In this document: positions 16,589 to 25,828 of the stretch, piece by piece
How the letters are laid out: every line of letters begins with the position of its first letter
How positions within the stretch are numbered: position 1 is the stretch's first letter
Assembly: GCF_001704635.1 (NCBI RefSeq)
Contig: NZ_MAXF01000118.1
Coordinates: 1 to 64,000, forward strand
Length of the DNA stretch: 64,000 nucleotides
Origin: Streptomyces sparsogenes
GTDB lineage: Bacteria; Actinomycetota; Actinomycetes; Streptomycetales; Streptomycetaceae
Direction of reading: 5' to 3'
Notes under the pieces: model-generated
The model's input: the letters and a program-made list of their open reading frames with translations, nothing else
Told to the model about the DNA's origin: nothing
Databases searched by the model: none
Position numbers and translations under genes: made by a program

Positions 16589-17287
16589 GTGGAGCAGGCC
16601 AGAGCCGGAACGGCGGCGGAGCCGCCCCCAAGTCCCGGCACCCCTTGCCCCGGCGGGACCACCCCACGGCCCCGGCGCCACTCGGTGCGCGGGCAGATCC
16701 TGGACGCCCTGCGGGACGCGCTGGTCGGCGGCGAGCTCGCCCCCGGCGAGGTGTACTCCGCGCCGGCCCTCGCCGAGCGCTTCGGCGTGTCCCCCACCCC
16801 CGTACGGGAAGCCATGCAGCAGCTCGCGGGGGAGGGGGCCGTCGAGGTGGTGCCCAACCGCGGATTCCGGGTGGCCCGGCGCAGCGCGCGCGAGCTGGCC
16901 GAGCTGGCCGAGGTCCGGGCGCTGCTGGAGGTCCCCGTGATGCTCAGCCTCGCCGAGGCGATCGCCCCCGAGCGCTGGGCGGGGCTGCGGCCCTTCGCCG
17001 AGGCGACGGCCGCGGCGGCGGCGAAGGGGGACCGCGCGGCGTACCTGGAGGCGGACCGCACGTTCCACCAGGCGGTTCTCAGCCTGGCCGGAAATCAGCA
17101 GCTCGTCGTCGTGGCCGACGAACTGCACCGCCGGGCGCAGTGGCCCCTGGTCGGCGGCCAGATCGTCCGCACCGCCGACCTCATCGCCGACGCGGCCGAA
17201 CACACGGCCCTGCTCGACGCGCTGACCGAGCGGGATCTCGACGCGGTCGAGTCCCTGGTGCGCGACCACTTCAACGGCGGCGACTGA
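16589..17287 (+). CDS. GntR family transcriptional regulator (FadR/FCD type)
   Basis: A 232-residue regulator. The N-terminal winged helix is VRGQILDALRDALVGGELAPGE to RFGVSPTPVREAMQQLAGEG and GFRVARRSARELAELAEVRA. A helical FCD effector domain follows, with metal-ligand-like residues in EADRTFHQAVL and EHTALLDALTERD. FCD regulators usually sense small carboxylic acids. GTG 16589 is chosen for its strong GGGAGGAG ribosome site and because the likely promoter overlaps the alternative GTG 16544. It probably controls the divergent DUF2637 gene or itself. Confidence 0.88.
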   Translation: MEQARAGTAAEPPPSPGTPCPGGTTPRPRRHSVRGQILDALRDALVGGELAPGEVYSAPALAERFGVSPTPVREAMQQLAGEGAVEVVPNRGFRVARRSARELAELAEVRALLEVPVMLSLAEAIAPERWAGLRPFAEATAAAAAKGDRAAYLEADRTFHQAVLSLAGNQQLVVVADELHRRAQWPLVGGQIVRTADLIADAAEHTALLDALTERDLDAVESLVRDHFNGGD

Positions 17288-17403
17288 CGCTCGCGCGCGC
17301 CGGCGCCCGAGCCTCCCCCACCCCACCCCTTCCGGAGAAGGCGGATCGCCGGGAAAGCGAAGAGGCGGAGGCGAACCGAGCCCTAAGGGCAGCGGGGCCT
17401 CGG

Positions 17404-18216
17404 TCACGCCGGCGTGGAGGGGGTGCGTGCTAACTGGTCGGCGAGCCACACCGGGACGCCGCCCAGCAGCCGCACCAGGCGGACCGCCTCCGTGCGCAGG
17501 CGGGTGGCCTCCGGCTCCTCCTCCACTTCGGCCAGGGCCGCCAGGGCCGGGGCGATGCCGATCAGATAGCCCAGCTCTTCCCGGATGCGCAGCGATTCGG
17601 CGAAGCCGCGCCGGGCCTCGACCACCTCGCCCTCCTGCTCCGCCATCGCGGCGAGGTGGCGCCAGGTGAACGAGCGCAGCAGCTCGTCGCCGTGGTTGGC
17701 GGCCCCGGCGTGGGCGCGCTGGAAGGCGGCCTGGGCGCCGGTGGGGTTCTGGGACAGGTGCTGGGCGATCAGGCCGCGGCGGAAGTCGAGCAGCGGGCGG
17801 GTCGGCGAGCCGGGGCCGAGCAGCGCGGCGGCGCGCCCGAGCGCGGTGCGCGCCTCGTCGGCGCGGTCGCGCGCCCCCAGCAGCGTGGCGGCGTACGCGA
17901 GGTAGCCGCGCTCGCAGGCCGTGGCGCCCCGCTCGTCGTCGGTGAGGGCGAGCGCCTCCGCCGCCCGCAGGGCGTCCTCGGCGGCCTCCCACCCCTCGGA
18001 GGTGTACATGCAGCGCTCGATCAGCACCGCGCTCCGCTTGAGTGCGGCCGAGGTGTCGGTTATCGCGCGGGGGGCGAGCAGGGCGGCGGCGTCGTGCCAG
18101 CAGCCGCGCGACCGCAGCCGCCATACCGCCGTGTCCAGGGGGTCGTCCACGCGACCCGGACGGAGATCAGAATCGGAGTCCGACGATCCAGGTGGTGACA
18201 TGGCGGTGTCCGCCAC
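17404..18216 (-). CDS. Hypothetical helical-repeat (TPR-like) protein
   Basis: This 270-residue protein is made almost entirely of Ala- and Leu-rich helices, for example DALRAAEALALTDDERGATA, EARTALGRAAALLGPGSPTR and GAQAAFQRAHAGAANHGDEL. This looks like a tetratricopeptide solenoid and suggests a protein-interaction role. There is no signal peptide or catalytic motif. The GTG at 18216 has GGGAGG just upstream; an in-frame ATG at 18201 is possible. I cannot assign a function. Confidence 0.65.
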   Translation of the reverse strand: MADTAMSPPGSSDSDSDLRPGRVDDPLDTAVWRLRSRGCWHDAAALLAPRAITDTSAALKRSAVLIERCMYTSEGWEAAEDALRAAEALALTDDERGATACERGYLAYAATLLGARDRADEARTALGRAAALLGPGSPTRPLLDFRRGLIAQHLSQNPTGAQAAFQRAHAGAANHGDELLRSFTWRHLAAMAEQEGEVVEARRGFAESLRIREELGYLIGIAPALAALAEVEEEPEATRLRTEAVRLVRLLGGVPVWLADQLARTPSTPA

Positions 18217-18299
18217 ATTGCCCTCCCCAAGCGCGCCATCGAGCCGGAAGCTGTGATCCGAATCTCAGCATGAATGCGAGGGCCCGGCCAAGGGGTCGG

Positions 18300-18315
18300 T
18301 GTGAATGAATTCACA
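18300..18315. promoter_or_regulatory. 16-bp palindrome upstream of the helical-repeat gene
   Basis: TGTGAATGAATTCACA is a perfect inverted repeat with 7-bp arms and a 2-base centre. It lies in an AT-rich pocket between the PucR gene end and the start of the helical-repeat gene. It is the only such site in this gap and is a plausible operator for the leftward gene. Confidence 0.5.
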
Positions 18316-18406
18316 AACACTTGGAAAACCGGTGAGTCCTTGACAGGCGCGAGCTGCCGCCCCCGCGAACCCGCGTTCGCTCTGCCCAGCAGCTCAGCCC
18401 GGCAGC

Positions 18407-20275
18407 TCAGCTCATCCGCAGGGCCAGGAAGAAGTCCACCTTGTCCTCGAGCCGCGCCAGGTCACGCCCCGTCAGCTGCTCGATCCGCCCCACCCGGTAC
18501 CGCAGCGTGTTGACGTGCAGATGCAGCCGGGCCGCGCAGCGCGTCCAGGAGCCGTCGCAGTCCAGGAACGCCTCGAGCGTGGGGATCAGCTCGGCGCGGT
18601 GGCGGCGGTCGTAGTCGTGCAGGGGGTCGAGCAGCCGGGCGGTGAAGGCGCGGCGGACGTCGTCGGGTACGAAGGGGAGCAGCAGGACGTGGGAGGCGAG
18701 CTCCTGGTGGCCCGCCGCGCAGACCCGGCCCGGGCGGGCGGCGGCGACCCGCCGGGCGTGTCGCGCCTCTTCGAGGGCGCCGCGCAGCCCTTCGGCGGAC
18801 TGGACGGTGGCGCTGACGCCGAGCGTCAGCCGCCCGTCGCCGTCCAGCCCCCGGAAGAGCGGTTCCCGGACGGCGGCGAGCAGCGCGTCAGCGTGGAGCC
18901 CGGCCTCGAAGCCGTACGCCCGCTCGGCGCCGCCGCTCCCGGCGGCCGTGTCGCCGCCGGTGTCGCCCCTCGCACCACTCGCCGTACCAGTTGCCGTACC
19001 GCCCGCCGGGGCCGCCGCCGCGCCGTCGGCCGGCGCGGGCAGCGGGACGAGCGCGACCGCCTCCTCGCCGGTGTGCGCCACCGCGATCCGGTCCGAGGGC
19101 TCGGGCCCGCCGGCCTCCGGGTCGACCAGCACCTCTTCGAGCAGCGACTGGGCCACCGGGCCGCCCGGCGCCGGGGGAGCCTCGCCCTCCCACTCCACGC
19201 GGGCCACCACCACCTGCCAGTGCGGCGCCGTGCCCAGGCCCGGCAGCAGGACGGGGGCGGCTACCCGCAGCCGGGCCGCGACCTCGGCGGGCGGCGCGCC
19301 CGACTGGACCAGCTCCAGCACCTCCTGGGCCAGCCGGCGCCGTACGGTGCGGGCGGCGTCCCTGCGGTCCCGCTCCACGGCGATGAGCTGGGTGACGCCG
19401 TGCAGCAGGTCAAGCCGCTCCTCCGGCCAGTCGCCGGCGTCCGCCCCGACCACCAGCAGCCAATCGGACAGCACGGTCTCGCGCACGTCCCCGGAGCCGG
19501 CGGGGCCGCGGTCGCTGCCGCGGATCGGGAAGAGGGAGTACGTGGCGCCGTCGGCGGCGGTCACGCGGTGCGGGCCGCGCCGGCCGGAGCGCTGGGCGGC
19601 CAGGTGCTCGCCCGCGAGCTGGGCGCGGACCGCGGCCGGCAGCTCGGGCGCGCCCCCGGGGCCCACCGCCCCCGCGCCCCCGGGGCCCACCGTCCCCGCG
19701 CCCCCGGGCCCGGCGGCCGCCGGGCCACCGGACGCCGCGACGGTCGGCACCGCGATCCGGCGGCCGGTGGAGGAGAGCACCCAGGCGGGCAGGTCCAGGT
19801 CGGAGGCGAGCAGGTCGAGCACGACCTCCGGGCCACCCCCCGCGGGCCCCGAGGTCATCAGCCGCCGGTGCCGGTCCACGACGGCCGCCAGGTCCCCGGC
19901 CCGCTCCCCGGAGACCCGGCGCACCACGTACTCGGTGATCGACGCGAACGCCACGTCCTCCACCACCGAGAACAGCGGCAGCCGGTGCCGCGCGCAGGCC
20001 AGCACCAGGTCCTCGGGCACGGAGCCCAGCTCCGCCTCACCCGCCGCGAGCCCGGCGACCTGGGCCTCCACCAGGATCCGTACGAACCGCTCGGAGTCAT
20101 CCGGCTCCCGCCGCCACGCCAGACCGGTCAGCACCAGCTCGCCACCGGACAGATAGCGGCTCGGGTCGCGCAGGTCGGTGGTCATCACGCCGCGCACGGT
20201 GCGGTCCAGCTCCTCCTCGCCGCCCAGCAGGCGCAGCCCCAGGGCGTCGGTCTCCAGCAGTGCGCGCAACCGCAT
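18407..20275 (-). CDS. PucR family transcriptional regulator
   Basis: This 622-residue protein has the PucR layout: an N-terminal purine-catabolism domain (RALLETDALGLRLLGGEEEL, YLSGGELVLTGLAWR), a central GGDEF-like region, and a C-terminal helix-turn-helix (CDGSWTRCAARLHLHVNTLR followed by YRVGRIEQLTG). PucR in Bacillus activates purine-degradation genes in response to pathway intermediates. Here the gene is divergent from the xanthine dehydrogenase operon, which fits that role. Two low-complexity linkers interrupt the protein: a Gly/Pro/Ala repeat near 19660-19730 (three copies of a GPGGAG-like unit) and a Gly/Thr/Ala stretch near 18940-19020. Confidence 0.9.
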   Translation of the reverse strand: MRLRALLETDALGLRLLGGEEELDRTVRGVMTTDLRDPSRYLSGGELVLTGLAWRREPDDSERFVRILVEAQVAGLAAGEAELGSVPEDLVLACARHRLPLFSVVEDVAFASITEYVVRRVSGERAGDLAAVVDRHRRLMTSGPAGGGPEVVLDLLASDLDLPAWVLSSTGRRIAVPTVAASGGPAAAGPGGAGTVGPGGAGAVGPGGAPELPAAVRAQLAGEHLAAQRSGRRGPHRVTAADGATYSLFPIRGSDRGPAGSGDVRETVLSDWLLVVGADAGDWPEERLDLLHGVTQLIAVERDRRDAARTVRRRLAQEVLELVQSGAPPAEVAARLRVAAPVLLPGLGTAPHWQVVVARVEWEGEAPPAPGGPVAQSLLEEVLVDPEAGGPEPSDRIAVAHTGEEAVALVPLPAPADGAAAAPAGGTATGTASGARGDTGGDTAAGSGGAERAYGFEAGLHADALLAAVREPLFRGLDGDGRLTLGVSATVQSAEGLRGALEEARHARRVAAARPGRVCAAGHQELASHVLLLPFVPDDVRRAFTARLLDPLHDYDRRHRAELIPTLEAFLDCDGSWTRCAARLHLHVNTLRYRVGRIEQLTGRDLARLEDKVDFFLALRMS

Positions 20276-20543
20276 GTCGTCGCCAGCAATCCTCGTGTGT
20301 CGCCGGTGGAAGTCCTCGCAGTCCTCGCCGCTTCGGTGGCTACCGCCGAGCTTTCCACTCCCCGTCTTTCGTTCGAATCTACAAGACCCGCCCGCCGGCC
20401 AGCCAACCGCTTCATGTCTTCGGTGACTGCACCAGGTGGCCCATACCTCGGTCTACTGGCGGCAAGCCGCGTGCCCGGCGGGAGAGCCGAAGAGCAGAGT
20501 GCTGGGGGACACACCCCGGAGAGACCGGAGAGAAGGGACGCCC

Positions 20544-21443
20544 ATGGAGTTCCTCCGCCCCGCCAGGTGGGACGAAGCGCTCGCCGCGAAGGCCGCGCAC
20601 CCCACCGCCGTGCCGCTCGCGGGCGGGACCGATGTCATGGTCGAGCTCAACTTCGACCGGCGGCGCCCCGATCACCTCCTCGACCTCGGCCGCATCCCCG
20701 AGCTGCACACCTGGGAGACCGGCCCGGAGACCGTGCGGCTGGGCGCCTGCGTGCCGTACGCGCGGATCATCGAGCGGCTGCCCGGCGAGCTGCCGGGGCT
20801 GGCGCTCGCCGCGCGCACCGTCGGTTCGCCGCAGATCCGCAACCGGGGCAGCGTCGGCGGCAACCTCGGCGCCGCCTCCCCGGCCGGTGACGCGCACCCC
20901 GCGCTGCTCGCCGCCGGGGCCGAGGTGGAGGTGGCGTCGGTGCGCGGCAGCCGCCTGATCCCGGTCGAGGAGTTCTACACCGGCGTGAAGCGCAACGCCC
21001 TGGCGGACGACGAGCTGATCAGGGCGATCCACATCCGCAAGGCCACCGGACCGCAAGCGTTCTCCAAGGTCGGCACGCGCAACGCCATGGTCATCGCCGT
21101 CTGCGCGTTCGCGATCGCCCTGCATCCGCGCACCCGTACGGTGCGGACGGGCATCGGGTCGGCCGCGCCCACCCCGGTCCGGGCGCGCGCCGCCGAGGAC
21201 TTCCTGAACGCCGCCCTCGCCGAGGGCGGCCACTGGGACGGCGGCCGGGCCGTCACCCCGTCGATCGCCGGGCGGTTCGCCGAGCTGTGCGCCGCCGCCT
21301 GCGACCCGATCGACGATGTGCGCGGCAGCACGGCGTACCGCCGCCACGCGGTGTCCGTCATGGCCCGCCGCACGCTCGGCTGGACCTGGGAGGCGTTCCG
21401 CGAGGGCGGGGCCATCACCGGAGGAGGCGCACAGTGCGCGTGA
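20544..21443 (+). CDS. Xanthine dehydrogenase FAD-binding subunit (CoxM/CutM family)
   Basis: This 299-residue subunit carries the FAD in molybdenum hydroxylases and passes electrons from the Fe-S subunit to the acceptor. It shows PLAGGTDVMVELNFDRRRP (FAD pyrophosphate loop) and the second FAD motif TVGSPQIRNRGSVGGNLGAA followed by SPAGDAHPALLA. A CO dehydrogenase C-terminal domain follows. ATG 20544 follows GAAGGGA by seven bases. It is first in the operon, before the 2Fe-2S, Mo and XdhC genes, and its 3' end overlaps the next start by 10 bases. Confidence 0.92.
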   Translation: MEFLRPARWDEALAAKAAHPTAVPLAGGTDVMVELNFDRRRPDHLLDLGRIPELHTWETGPETVRLGACVPYARIIERLPGELPGLALAARTVGSPQIRNRGSVGGNLGAASPAGDAHPALLAAGAEVEVASVRGSRLIPVEEFYTGVKRNALADDELIRAIHIRKATGPQAFSKVGTRNAMVIAVCAFAIALHPRTRTVRTGIGSAAPTPVRARAAEDFLNAALAEGGHWDGGRAVTPSIAGRFAELCAAACDPIDDVRGSTAYRRHAVSVMARRTLGWTWEAFREGGAITGGGAQCA

Positions 21444-22000
21444 CGTTCACGGTCAACGGGCGGCGGCACCAGGCCGACGAGGTGTGGGAGGGCGAGTCGC
21501 TGCTGTACGTGCTGCGCGAGCGGCTGGGCCTGCCGGGCTCCAAGAACGCCTGTGAGCAGGGAGAATGCGGCTCCTGCACGGTCCGGCTCGACGGGGTTCC
21601 GGTGTGTGCCTGCCTGGTGGCGGCCGGTCAGGCCGAGGGCCGCGAGGTGGTCACGGTGGAGGGCCTGGCGGAGTACGCGCGGGCTCGGAGCGACGGGGCG
21701 GCGGCCGGGGCCCGGAGCGAGCGGGCGGCGGGCGACGGGACACCCGCGCAGCCACCCGTCCAGCCGCCCCCGCTCGCCCCCGTCCAGCAGGCCTTCATCG
21801 ACGCCGGCGCCATCCAGTGCGGCTTCTGCACCCCCGGACTGCTCGTCGCCGCCGACGAGCTGCTGGAGCGCGAACCCGACCCCTCCGACGCCGACATCCG
21901 CGAGGCGCTCTCCGGCAACCTGTGCCGCTGCACCGGCTACGAGAAGATCCTCGACGCGGTGCGCCTGGCCGCCGCGCGCGGCGCGGAGACGAGGCCATGA
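21434..22000 (+). CDS. Xanthine dehydrogenase 2Fe-2S subunit (CoxS/XdhC-type small subunit)
   Basis: A 188-residue electron-transfer subunit. The plant-ferredoxin cluster ligands are in KNACEQGECGSCTVRLDG and VCACLVAA. The second cluster uses AIQCGFCTPGLLVAA and GNLCRCTGYEKI. Between the two domains is an extra low-complexity stretch of about 30 residues (ARARSDGAAAGARSERAAGD and on) that ordinary ~160-residue members lack. The GTG at 21434 overlaps the upstream gene, with GGAGG about nine bases before it; its stop overlaps the next ATG as ATGA, so the three subunits are translationally coupled. Confidence 0.92.
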   Translation: MRVTFTVNGRRHQADEVWEGESLLYVLRERLGLPGSKNACEQGECGSCTVRLDGVPVCACLVAAGQAEGREVVTVEGLAEYARARSDGAAAGARSERAAGDGTPAQPPVQPPPLAPVQQAFIDAGAIQCGFCTPGLLVAADELLEREPDPSDADIREALSGNLCRCTGYEKILDAVRLAAARGAETRP

Positions 22001-24426
22001 CCATGGACACCGACCGCATCACCACCTCCACCTCCACATCCGGCCGCGCTCCCGCCCGAACCGCCACCGAGCTGCGCCAGGGCGCCACCGCCAAGGGCAC
22101 CATCGGCGAGTCCACGCCACGCCCCGACGGCACCCTCAAGGCCACCGGCGAGTTCGCGTACTCCTCCGACCTGTGGCACGAGGACATGCTGTGGGGCTTC
22201 ACCCTCCGCAGCCCGCACGCCCACGCCGAGATCCGCTCCATCGACATCGGCGAGGCGCTGGCCATGCCCGGCGTGCACACCGTCATGACGTACGCCGACC
22301 TCCCCGCCGAGACCCACTACGGCCTGGAGATCCGCGACCAGCCCGTGCTCGCCGCCGGCCGGGTCCGCTACCACGGCGAGGCCGTCGCGATCGTCGCCGC
22401 CGACCACCCCGAGACCGCGCGCCGCGCCGCCGCCCGGATCAAGGTCGAGTACGCCGAGCTGCCGCTGGTCACCGACGAGGCCACGGCCACCGCGCCCGGC
22501 GCGCCCGTGCTCCACCCCGGCCGCGCCGACCGCCACGCCGGCGGCGTCCCGCACCCCAACATCGTCCACCGCCAGCCCATCAGGCGCGGCGACGTCGCCG
22601 CCGCCGAGGCCCGCGCCGAGGTGGTGGTGCGCCGGGACTACGAGGTCGGCATGCAGGACCAGGCCTTCCTCGGCCCGGAGTCCGGTCTCGCCGTGCCCGC
22701 CGAGGACGGCGGCGTCGACCTCTACATCGCCACCCAGTGGCTGCACGTGGACCGCGACCAGCTCGCCCCCGTCCTGGGCCTGCCCGCCGACAAGGTCCGG
22801 CTGACCCTGTCCGGCGTCGGCGGGGCCTTCGGCGCCCGCGAGGACCTGTCCATGCAGGCCCACGCGTGCCTGCTGGCGCTGCGCACCGGCCGGCCCGTCA
22901 AGATCGCCTACAACCGGTACGAGTCCTTCTTCGGCCATGTCCACCGCCACCCCGCCAAGCTCGCCTACGAGCACGGCGCGACCCGCGACGGCAAGCTGCT
23001 GTACGTCCGGTGCCGCATCGTCCTCGACGGCGGCGCGTACGCCTCCTCCTCCCCGGCGGTCGTCGGCAACGCCGCCTCGCTGTCCATCGGCCCGTACGCG
23101 GTGGACAACGTCGACATCGAGGCACTCGCGCTGTACTCCAACAACCCGCCCTGCGGCGCCATGCGCGGCTTCGGCGCCGTACAGGCATGCTTCGCCTACG
23201 AGGCGCAGATGGACGCGGTGGCGGCGGAGCTGGGCCTGGACCCGGTGGAGTTCCGGCAGCGCAACGCCATGTCCCAGGGCACGGTCATGCCGACCGGCCA
23301 GCGCGTCGACTCCCCGGCCCCGGTCGCCGAGCTGCTGCGCCGGGTCAAGGAGCGCCCCCTGCCGCCCGAGCGCCCCTGGGCGGACGCCGGGGGCTCCGTG
23401 GACGTACGGGGGCTGCCCGGCGGGCTGTCCAACACCAGCCACGGGGAGGGCGTGGTGCGCGGCGTCGGCTACGCGGTCGGCATCAAGAACGTCGGTTTCT
23501 CCGAGGGCTTCGACGACTACTCCACCGCCCGGGTGCGGCTCGAAGTGCTGGGCGGGGAGCCGGTCGCCCTGGTGCACACCGCCATGGCCGAGGTGGGCCA
23601 GGGCGGTGTGACCGTACACGCCCAGATCGCCCGCACCGAGCTGGGCGTCACCCAGGTCGTGATCCACCCGGCCGACACCCGGGTCGGCTCGGCGGGCTCC
23701 ACCTCCGCCTCCCGCCAGACGTATATGACCGGCGGCGCGATCAAGCACACCTGCGAGGCGGTGCGCGAGGAGGTGTTCCGGCGCGGGCGGGAGCGGTTCG
23801 GCCACCGGCACCCCGGCTGGGCGGGCGACGCGGGACTGCTGCTGGAGGGCGGCAAGGTGGTCACCGGGGCGGGCGAGGTGATCGGCGACCTCGCCGAGAT
23901 CCTCGGCGGGGACGCGATCGACATCGAGCGGGAGTTCCGGCACCGCCCGACCGAGCCCTTCCACCCCGAGACCGGGCAGGGCTTCGGCCACGTCCAGTAC
24001 TCCTTCTGCGCCCACCGGGCCGTCGTGGACGTGGACACCGAACTCGGCCTGGTCAAGGTGGTCGAACTCGCGGCGGCCCAGGACGTCGGCAAGGCGCTCA
24101 ACCCGCTGGCCGTCGTCGGCCAGATCCAGGGCGGTACGACCCAGGGGCTCGGGCTCGCGGTCATGGAGGAGATCCAGGTCTCCGGCGGGGCGCTGGTGCG
24201 CAACCCGTCCTTCACCGACTATCTGATCCCCACCATCCTCGACACGCCGAGCATCCCGGTGGACGTGCTGGAGCTGGCCGACGACCACGCTCCGTACGGG
24301 CTGCGCGGGGTCGGCGAGGCCCCGACGCTCTCCTCGACCCCGGCCGTGGTCGCCGCGATCCGGGCGGCGACCGGCCTGCGGCTGGGGCGCGTCCCCGTCC
24401 GGCCGGAACACCTGACAGGCACGTGA
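21997..24426 (+). CDS. Xanthine dehydrogenase molybdopterin-binding subunit
   Basis: This 809-residue catalytic subunit oxidises hypoxanthine and xanthine to urate, or a related purine, at a molybdenum centre. Recognisable regions are DGTLKATGEFAYSSDLWHED, SGVGGAFGAREDLSMQAH (family GGGFGG-like loop), CGAMRGFGAVQACFAYEAQM (substrate Arg), AEVGQGGVTVHAQI, and GLRGVGEAPTLSSTPAVVAA with the catalytic Glu. These match bacterial XdhA/PucD-type subunits, as does the context of PucR, two partner subunits and XdhC. ATG 21997 overlaps the upstream stop. A minor alternative is another purine or aldehyde hydroxylase. Confidence 0.9.
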   Translation: MTMDTDRITTSTSTSGRAPARTATELRQGATAKGTIGESTPRPDGTLKATGEFAYSSDLWHEDMLWGFTLRSPHAHAEIRSIDIGEALAMPGVHTVMTYADLPAETHYGLEIRDQPVLAAGRVRYHGEAVAIVAADHPETARRAAARIKVEYAELPLVTDEATATAPGAPVLHPGRADRHAGGVPHPNIVHRQPIRRGDVAAAEARAEVVVRRDYEVGMQDQAFLGPESGLAVPAEDGGVDLYIATQWLHVDRDQLAPVLGLPADKVRLTLSGVGGAFGAREDLSMQAHACLLALRTGRPVKIAYNRYESFFGHVHRHPAKLAYEHGATRDGKLLYVRCRIVLDGGAYASSSPAVVGNAASLSIGPYAVDNVDIEALALYSNNPPCGAMRGFGAVQACFAYEAQMDAVAAELGLDPVEFRQRNAMSQGTVMPTGQRVDSPAPVAELLRRVKERPLPPERPWADAGGSVDVRGLPGGLSNTSHGEGVVRGVGYAVGIKNVGFSEGFDDYSTARVRLEVLGGEPVALVHTAMAEVGQGGVTVHAQIARTELGVTQVVIHPADTRVGSAGSTSASRQTYMTGGAIKHTCEAVREEVFRRGRERFGHRHPGWAGDAGLLLEGGKVVTGAGEVIGDLAEILGGDAIDIEREFRHRPTEPFHPETGQGFGHVQYSFCAHRAVVDVDTELGLVKVVELAAAQDVGKALNPLAVVGQIQGGTTQGLGLAVMEEIQVSGGALVRNPSFTDYLIPTILDTPSIPVDVLELADDHAPYGLRGVGEAPTLSSTPAVVAAIRAATGLRLGRVPVRPEHLTGT

Positions 24427-24550
24427 CGGTTGTGGGTAGAGGTGACACAAAAGGGCGCGAAGGGTGCAAGGGGCGCGAGGGGCACAAGAGGGCCCGCCCG
24501 CCAGCCCGCGCGTCCGCCCGCCCCCTCCGGCGACCAAGGAGCTGAGCACC

Positions 24551-25705
24551 ATGCTGGACATCGCTGCCGAGCTGCACCGCTGGTGTGAGGAGGGGCGCGA
24601 CTTCGCCGTCGCCACGGTCGTGTCCGTCGGCGGCAGCGCGCCCCGGCAGCCGGGCGCCGCGCTGGCCGTGGACGCCGCGGGGACGGCGGTCGGCAGCGTG
24701 TCCGGCGGGTGTGTGGAGGGCGCGGTCTACGACCTGTGCCAAGACGCGCTGCGCACCGGGCGGGCCGTGCGGGAGAGCTTCGGCTACTCCGACGAGGACG
24801 CCTTCGCCGTGGGCCTGACCTGCGGCGGGATCATCGACATCCTGGTCACGCCGGTGCCCGCCGCCGACACCGGGCCGCGCCTCGTCCTCGCCGCCGCGCT
24901 GTCCGCCGCCGCCCACGGCCACCCGGCGGCGCTCGTACGGATCGTGGAGGGGCCGGCCGGGCTGCTGGGCCGCGCGCTGCTGGTGCGCCCCGACGGCTCG
25001 TACGAAGGGAGCCTCGGCCCGGCCCTGGACCGGACGGCGGCGGACGAGGCCCGCGCGCTTCTGGAGGCCGGGCGCACCGCCACCGTCACGGTCGGCGCGG
25101 ACGGCGGCCGCTGCGGCGAGCCGCTCACCCTCCTCGTCGAGTCCGCCGTGCCCCCACCCCGGATGATCGTCTTCGGCGCGGTCGACTTCGCGGGCGCGCT
25201 GGTGCGGATCGGGAAGTTCCTCGGCTACCACGTGACGGTGTGCGACGCCCGGCCCGTCTTCGCGACCGCCCGGCGCTTCCCGGAGGCGGACGAGGTCGTC
25301 GTCGAGTGGCCGCACCGCTACCTGGACGCCACCGAGGCCGACGCCCGTACGGTCCTGTGCGTGCTCACCCACGACGCGAAGTTCGACATCCCGCTGCTGG
25401 AGCGGGCGCTGCGGCGGCCGCTCGCCTACGTCGGCGCGATGGGCTCGCGCCGCACCCACGAGGACCGGCTGCGGCGGCTGCGCGAGGCCGGGCTCGCCGA
25501 CCGGGAACTGGCGCGGCTGCGCTCCCCGATCGGCCTGGACCTCGGCGCCCGCACCCCGGAGGAGACGGCCCTGTCCATCGCGAGCGAGATCGTCGCCACC
25601 CGGCGGGGCGGCAGCGGCACGCCCCTGACGGGGGCGCGGACCCCCATCCACCACGACGTTCCCGCGCCCCTGGGGCCGACCGGCCCGATCGGCTCGGTCG
25701 CCTGA
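24551..25705 (+). CDS. xdhC: XdhC/CoxI family molybdenum cofactor insertion protein
   Basis: XdhC-type proteins bind and help sulfurate the molybdenum cofactor before it is inserted into xanthine dehydrogenase. The 384-residue protein has the N-terminal domain (VSVGGSAPRQPGAALAVD, SGGCVEGAVYDLC, LTCGGIIDILVTPV) and a C-terminal Rossmann-like domain (IVFGAVDFAGALVRIGKFLG, LTHDAKFDIPLLERAL, YVGAMGSRRTHEDRLRRLRE). The ATG follows AAGGAG by nine bases. It is 124 bases after the Mo subunit in the same direction, across a short G/A-rich repetitive spacer, and is probably the last gene of the operon. Confidence 0.92.
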   Translation: MLDIAAELHRWCEEGRDFAVATVVSVGGSAPRQPGAALAVDAAGTAVGSVSGGCVEGAVYDLCQDALRTGRAVRESFGYSDEDAFAVGLTCGGIIDILVTPVPAADTGPRLVLAAALSAAAHGHPAALVRIVEGPAGLLGRALLVRPDGSYEGSLGPALDRTAADEARALLEAGRTATVTVGADGGRCGEPLTLLVESAVPPPRMIVFGAVDFAGALVRIGKFLGYHVTVCDARPVFATARRFPEADEVVVEWPHRYLDATEADARTVLCVLTHDAKFDIPLLERALRRPLAYVGAMGSRRTHEDRLRRLREAGLADRELARLRSPIGLDLGARTPEETALSIASEIVATRRGGSGTPLTGARTPIHHDVPAPLGPTGPIGSVA

Positions 25706-25828
25706 CGGAACGCCACCCGTTGGTGGGGGAGCGGTTCGGCCACTCGGCGGACGTACGCGTTGCGGGGCCCCGGTTTCTGATTGAGCCTCAGAAATCCACC
25801 CCGAAACCGCCGCTCGAGGAGTGCGCAC

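Noticed and set aside
15129..17287. DUF2637 plus GntR pair as part of an integrative conjugative element (AICE)
   Set aside because: Such elements carry these gene types, but no integrase, replication protein, TraB/FtsK translocase, tRNA or att repeat is present. A chromosomal pair is more likely.
24427..24550. G/A-rich repeats between the Mo subunit and xdhC as a terminator or regulatory element
   Set aside because: They are imperfect AAGGGGCGCGAGG-like repeats with no stable dyad, and both genes run in the same direction with a normal ribosome site, so one transcript is likely.
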